From positions 248,001-312,000 of the forward strand of contig NZ_LR733293.1 of the NCBI RefSeq assembly GCF_902506095.1: a DNA stretch of 64,000 nucleotides, given 5' to 3'. The stretch comes from Arthrobacter sp. 9AX. Its GTDB lineage: Bacteria; Actinomycetota; Actinomycetes; Actinomycetales; Micrococcaceae. The position numbers and the translations under genes were made by a program. Below, piece by piece: positions 60,937 through 64,000 of this stretch. Numbering within the stretch: the first letter of the stretch is position 1; the number at the start of each line of letters is the position of its first letter. The notes beneath the pieces are model-generated. The model saw nothing but the letters and a program-made list of their open reading frames with translations. It did not search any database and was not told the DNA's origin.

Positions 60937-62019
60937 TTAGCACCGCGGTGCGGGAGCCTCCAGGGTGACAGCTACCGCAGCTGCGAATCGATGCATCGGC
61001 CCGGGGGCACTTTTCAGCGGCAGTCCCGTGCCGCCATGCCGTACAGCCGTGATCTCAGCGAGGATGGATAACGCCGTTTCCTCAGGTGAGGACCCTCCCA
61101 GATCCAGTCCGAGAGGAGAGTGGAGTCTGCCCAGATCAGCTTCGGAGACGCCTTCCGCGGTCAGCAGTCTTGCGCGCCGGGCGACTGTCGAGCGCGCTCC
61201 CATGGCACCAACGAACCCGACGGGCATGCCCAGTGCAATGCGCAGCGCAGGGATATCCAGCCGCTCGTCGTGGGTCAGGACGCACACCGCGGTCCTGGCG
61301 TCAACGTCCGCGTCCCGCAGTGAGGACAGGTATTCGTCGGGGAAGGCGACGACGAGCCTGTCGGCGTCGGGAAATCTCGATGCGGTCACCAGCAGCGCCC
61401 AGGGGTCGCATATGGTGACGGCGTAGCCGGCAGCGGTCGCGAGCCGGCACAGCGCTGCACCATGTTCGCCCGCCCCAAGGATAATGAGTCGGGGTCGCGG
61501 AGACCGCGACAGCACGAGCAGATCTCCTGGTTCAGCTGCGTCGGCAGCATATCCCGAGGGCAGGAGTATGTTTTTGCGGAGAGTGACGGCATTGGGCGCA
61601 TAAAGCTCGGGATTGGGGAGGACTTTCCCTCGTTCAGGGCCTGACGTGACGATTCCAAGGGAGACTGGCTGTCCTTCGACGGCACGACCCAGCAGGGCTA
61701 TATGGTCCTCGTTGATCGCGTATGCGATGACGTCAACGGTTCCGCCGCAGGCGAGTCCGGCGGCGTGGCCGGCCGCATCATCGAAACCGAAACGGGCGCA
61801 CCGTGCCACTCCGTCGTGGAGCACGGAGATGCCGAGCATCGACGCGTCGCTTTCGACGCATCCGCCGGAGATCGACCCGACGATTGCCCCGTTCTGCGTA
61901 ACTGCCATTGTGGTCCCTACACCGTGCGGTGCGCTGCGGAGGACCCGGGTGACCGAAACGGCGGCGACGTTCTCTCCGGAGCGGAGGATGGGGAGGAGTC
62001 GTTCTGCCAGCTCTAACAT
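60937..62019 (-). CDS. xdhC: XdhC-family molybdenum-cofactor insertion/maturation protein
   Basis: The protein has 360 aa from the ATG at 62019. The N-terminal XdhC domain reads AAVSVTRVLRSAPHGVGTTMAVTQ and GSISGGCVESDA. The C-terminal XdhC_C Rossmann domain has LIILGAGEHGAALCRLATAAGYAVTICDP and MPVGFVGAMGARSTVARR. XdhC binds sulfurated molybdenum cofactor and inserts it into xanthine-dehydrogenase-type enzymes. It directly follows the large-subunit gene on the same strand. Confidence 0.92.
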   Translation of the reverse strand: MLELAERLLPILRSGENVAAVSVTRVLRSAPHGVGTTMAVTQNGAIVGSISGGCVESDASMLGISVLHDGVARCARFGFDDAAGHAAGLACGGTVDVIAYAINEDHIALLGRAVEGQPVSLGIVTSGPERGKVLPNPELYAPNAVTLRKNILLPSGYAADAAEPGDLLVLSRSPRPRLIILGAGEHGAALCRLATAAGYAVTICDPWALLVTASRFPDADRLVVAFPDEYLSSLRDADVDARTAVCVLTHDERLDIPALRIALGMPVGFVGAMGARSTVARRARLLTAEGVSEADLGRLHSPLGLDLGGSSPEETALSILAEITAVRHGGTGLPLKSAPGPMHRFAAAVAVTLEAPAPRC

Positions 62020-62038
62020 GCGGACCTTCTGCTTGAAG

Positions 62039-64000
62039 TCATAGAACTTTGTCCAGGGTGATCGGCAGATCAACGACTCTCTTTCCTGTGGCGTGGCGAA
62101 TCGCGTTGGCGATGGCAGCCGGGACGCCGGTGACGCCGATTTCTCCGAGTCCGAGTAGCCCCAGGGGAGAGTGTGGTTCCGGTTCGTTGAGGAAGTGGAC
62201 GTCAATGTGCGGCACGTCGGCGTGGACGGGGACGTGGTATTCGGACAAGTTGGGGTTGACGATCCTGCCGGTGCGGTGGTCGATAATGGTGTGCTCCGAC
62301 AGGGCCATGCCGATGCCCATGATGATGCCGCCGCGGAGTTGGCTCTCGGCGGTGCGCGCATTGAGGACGGTGCCGACGTCGAACACGCCCATCCACCTCG
62401 AGATCCGGACCTCGCCGGTGTCGGCGTCGACCCTGACTTCGCAGAACTGGGCGCCGGTGGCGGCCTTGGGACGCCATCCGACGTCGCGGACGGTGCGGGC
62501 GAGGAACGCCGGTATGTTGGGCTTGTAGGCAACGTCGACATGCTCCCGGCCGGCGGCGGCGAGGATGTCGGTGTATTTGTGTCCCTTGGCGCCAGAGTAC
62601 AGGCCGCCGTCGTGGGCCTTCAGCTCCGCGAGCTTGCGGCCTTTCAAGCGCGAATCGGCCTGCCTTTGGGCCAGAATGAGGACGGCTTGCTTGAGCTTGG
62701 TGCAGGCGGCCAGCACTGCGGAGGTGACGCTGGCGGTCTGGACCGAACCAAACGCGGGAGAACCCCAAGGCAAGTCGGTATCCCCGTATTCAACCCGCAC
62801 GGATTCCAGCGGTACTCCGAGTTCGTCTGCTGTAACCTGGGTTTGGACAGTTGGTGCGCCCATGCCCATCTCCTGCATGGCGCAGCGAACAACTACGGTG
62901 CCGTCGGCGTTAAGTCTGATCGCGACGCTGGCGGTTAGTTGCATGGCCGTGTGGTGTGCGGTGGCGACCCCCATGCCGACCAGCCACCGGCCATCGCGCA
63001 TCGCACCGGCGCGTGGTTCCCGCTCTTTCCAGCCGAACCGTTCGGCGCCCAGTGCGTAGGCGTCGCGAAGCTTGCGGTGGGTGAAGACTTTCCCGCTGAC
63101 AGGGCCCCGGTCCGGCTCGTTGATCATCCGCAGCTCGATCGGGTCCATGCCTATTTCCCAGGCAAGTTCATCGATGGCCGACTCAAGCCCGAAGCTGCCG
63201 ATTGCTTCCCCGGGTGCGCGCATGAACGTGTTGCTCACCAAATCGAGCTTCACGCTGCTCTGCTGCAGGTGGATGTTCGGGGCCGCATACATTTCGTGGG
63301 AGACTTCGGTGATCCGTTCGGGCATGCCGCCAACTCTGCCGGTCCTCGACACGCTCGTGTGCACAATAGACGCCAGACGGCCGTCGGTCCCGGCGCCCAG
63401 CGCGACCCGCTGGATGCTGGCAGTTCGTCCGCCCACGGTGTGATAGACACCTTCCCGTGTCAGTGCAAGGCGGATGGGGCGTCCCGTGGCGCGGGCCGCC
63501 AACACTGCCAGCAGAGTGCCCGCCCACGGCCGCGCCTTGCCCCCAAAACCGCCGCCGACGAACGGGGACAGGACCCGTACGTTGTCCTTGGGGACTCCGA
63601 ACCGTTTCGCTAATTGTCCCTGCACTCCGGTCAGGCTCTGGGTGCCCTCATGAACGGTCAACTTGTCACCGTTCCATACTGCAGTTGTCGCGTGCGGTTC
63701 GAGTGCGTTGTGGTTGTACTGCGGTGTGCTGAACTCCAGATCCACCGTAAATGGGGCCGTGGCCAGTGCGCCCAGGGCGTTGCCCTTGTCGGCCTTGCCG
63801 GTCATGAACGGGATTCCCTTGTCCGGGACCGCATTGGGCACCTCGGAGGCAAAGTCGACCTTCGCACCCCACTGCTCGTAGGACGTTGTGACCAGGGATG
63901 CCGCGTAGTTTGCCACCTCGGGTGTCTCGGCGACGACGACGGCGATGGGCTGTCCGTTCCAGTGCACCTCGTCGGTGGCGAGGTAGTTTACGGACGTGCT
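62039..64000 (-). CDS. Xanthine dehydrogenase/aldehyde oxidase-family molybdenum hydroxylase large subunit, C-terminal part
   Basis: At least 654 aa are visible, and the gene runs off the right edge; the frame is open to 64000. Landmarks: FVGGGFGGKARPWAG (molybdopterin region), FMRAPGEAIGSFGLESAIDEL, CAMQEMGMGAPTVQTQVTADELG, and the terminal GLLGLGEIGVTGVPAAIANAIRHATG with the catalytic Glu (GE). It oxidises aldehydes or N-heterocycles, with partner FAD and 2Fe-2S subunits presumably further right. The substrate cannot be assigned; it resembles the YagR-type branch. xdhC lies 20 bp downstream. Confidence 0.9.
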   Translation of the reverse strand, partial: STSVNYLATDEVHWNGQPIAVVVAETPEVANYAASLVTTSYEQWGAKVDFASEVPNAVPDKGIPFMTGKADKGNALGALATAPFTVDLEFSTPQYNHNALEPHATTAVWNGDKLTVHEGTQSLTGVQGQLAKRFGVPKDNVRVLSPFVGGGFGGKARPWAGTLLAVLAARATGRPIRLALTREGVYHTVGGRTASIQRVALGAGTDGRLASIVHTSVSRTGRVGGMPERITEVSHEMYAAPNIHLQQSSVKLDLVSNTFMRAPGEAIGSFGLESAIDELAWEIGMDPIELRMINEPDRGPVSGKVFTHRKLRDAYALGAERFGWKEREPRAGAMRDGRWLVGMGVATAHHTAMQLTASVAIRLNADGTVVVRCAMQEMGMGAPTVQTQVTADELGVPLESVRVEYGDTDLPWGSPAFGSVQTASVTSAVLAACTKLKQAVLILAQRQADSRLKGRKLAELKAHDGGLYSGAKGHKYTDILAAAGREHVDVAYKPNIPAFLARTVRDVGWRPKAATGAQFCEVRVDADTGEVRISRWMGVFDVGTVLNARTAESQLRGGIIMGIGMALSEHTIIDHRTGRIVNPNLSEYHVPVHADVPHIDVHFLNEPEPHSPLGLLGLGEIGVTGVPAAIANAIRHATGKRVVDLPITLDKVL

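Overview
The window looks like high-GC actinobacterial chromosome, most consistent with the Arthrobacter/Pseudarthrobacter group (Micrococcaceae). The reasons are the fhaA-fhaB-pstP order at the left edge, GTG/TTG starts, many 4-bp ATGA overlaps, a modular inositol cluster, and the style of the small helix-turn-helix and LacI proteins. The assignment is an inference from gene content; no database search was possible.

Layout. 1-1815: start of the cell-wall/kinase locus (pstP fragment, fhaB, fhaA), a tRNA-Leu(CAG) and its terminator. 1963-3879: a GntR/FadR regulator and an acid-sugar dehydratase of the enolase superfamily, with a clear operator. 3.9-4.8 kb: a decayed serine recombinase and a decayed IS110-family transposase. 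5409-12959: a co-directional cargo block with an isochorismatase-like hydrolase, a dienelactone hydrolase, an SsuC/SsuB-type ABC transporter with a lipoprotein binding protein, an MFS transporter, a GntR/UTRA regulator and a formylglycine-generating enzyme, but no sulfatase in view. 13.5-16.7 kb: MMPL exporter with a divergent TetR. 17.2-22.2 kb: an IS-like repeat scar, a PepSY-like fragment, a HupE/UreJ-DUF3500 pair, an unassigned protein and a serine recombinase that lacks its catalytic serine. 22.4-29.6 kb: an aromatic-type oxidation cluster (MFS, tandem IclR, Rieske oxygenase, zinc dehydrogenase, an unknown 175-aa protein, PDR/VanB-type reductase). 29.7-32.1 kb: gene graveyard (CBS-domain, PAP2 and LacI remnants). 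32.5-40.2 kb: a leftward exopolysaccharide operon uxs-ugd-galE-glycosyltransferase-GH53 galactanase-galU. 40.9-42.4 kb: a small HTH protein and further remnants.

42.4-60.9 kb is a large inositol-type catabolic region in two tandem rightward operons. Each is preceded by the same promoter architecture: a TTGACA/-10 promoter flanked by two near-identical palindromes (TGGACCGGTCCA type). Operon 1 carries an ABC sugar importer, an aldehyde dehydrogenase, IolD, an HpcH/HpaI aldolase, a Gfo/Idh/MocA oxidoreductase and a LacI regulator. Operon 2 starts with a paralogous LacI, followed by a 2-hydroxyacid dehydrogenase, Gfo/Idh/MocA enzymes, IolG, an SDR, IolE, another Gfo/Idh/MocA enzyme and methylmalonate-semialdehyde dehydrogenase. 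IolB, IolC and IolJ are not in the window, so the lower pathway is either encoded elsewhere or runs through the HpaI-type aldolase. 60.9-64 kb: convergent xdhC and the C-terminal part of a molybdenum hydroxylase large subunit.

The strongest leads are: the possible galactan synthase/galactanase operon; the inositol cluster with an HpaI aldolase in place of IolB/C/J, with its twin-operator promoters; the uptake and hydrolase block with an orphan formylglycine-generating enzyme; and a family of three serine recombinases, two broken and one lacking its catalytic residue.
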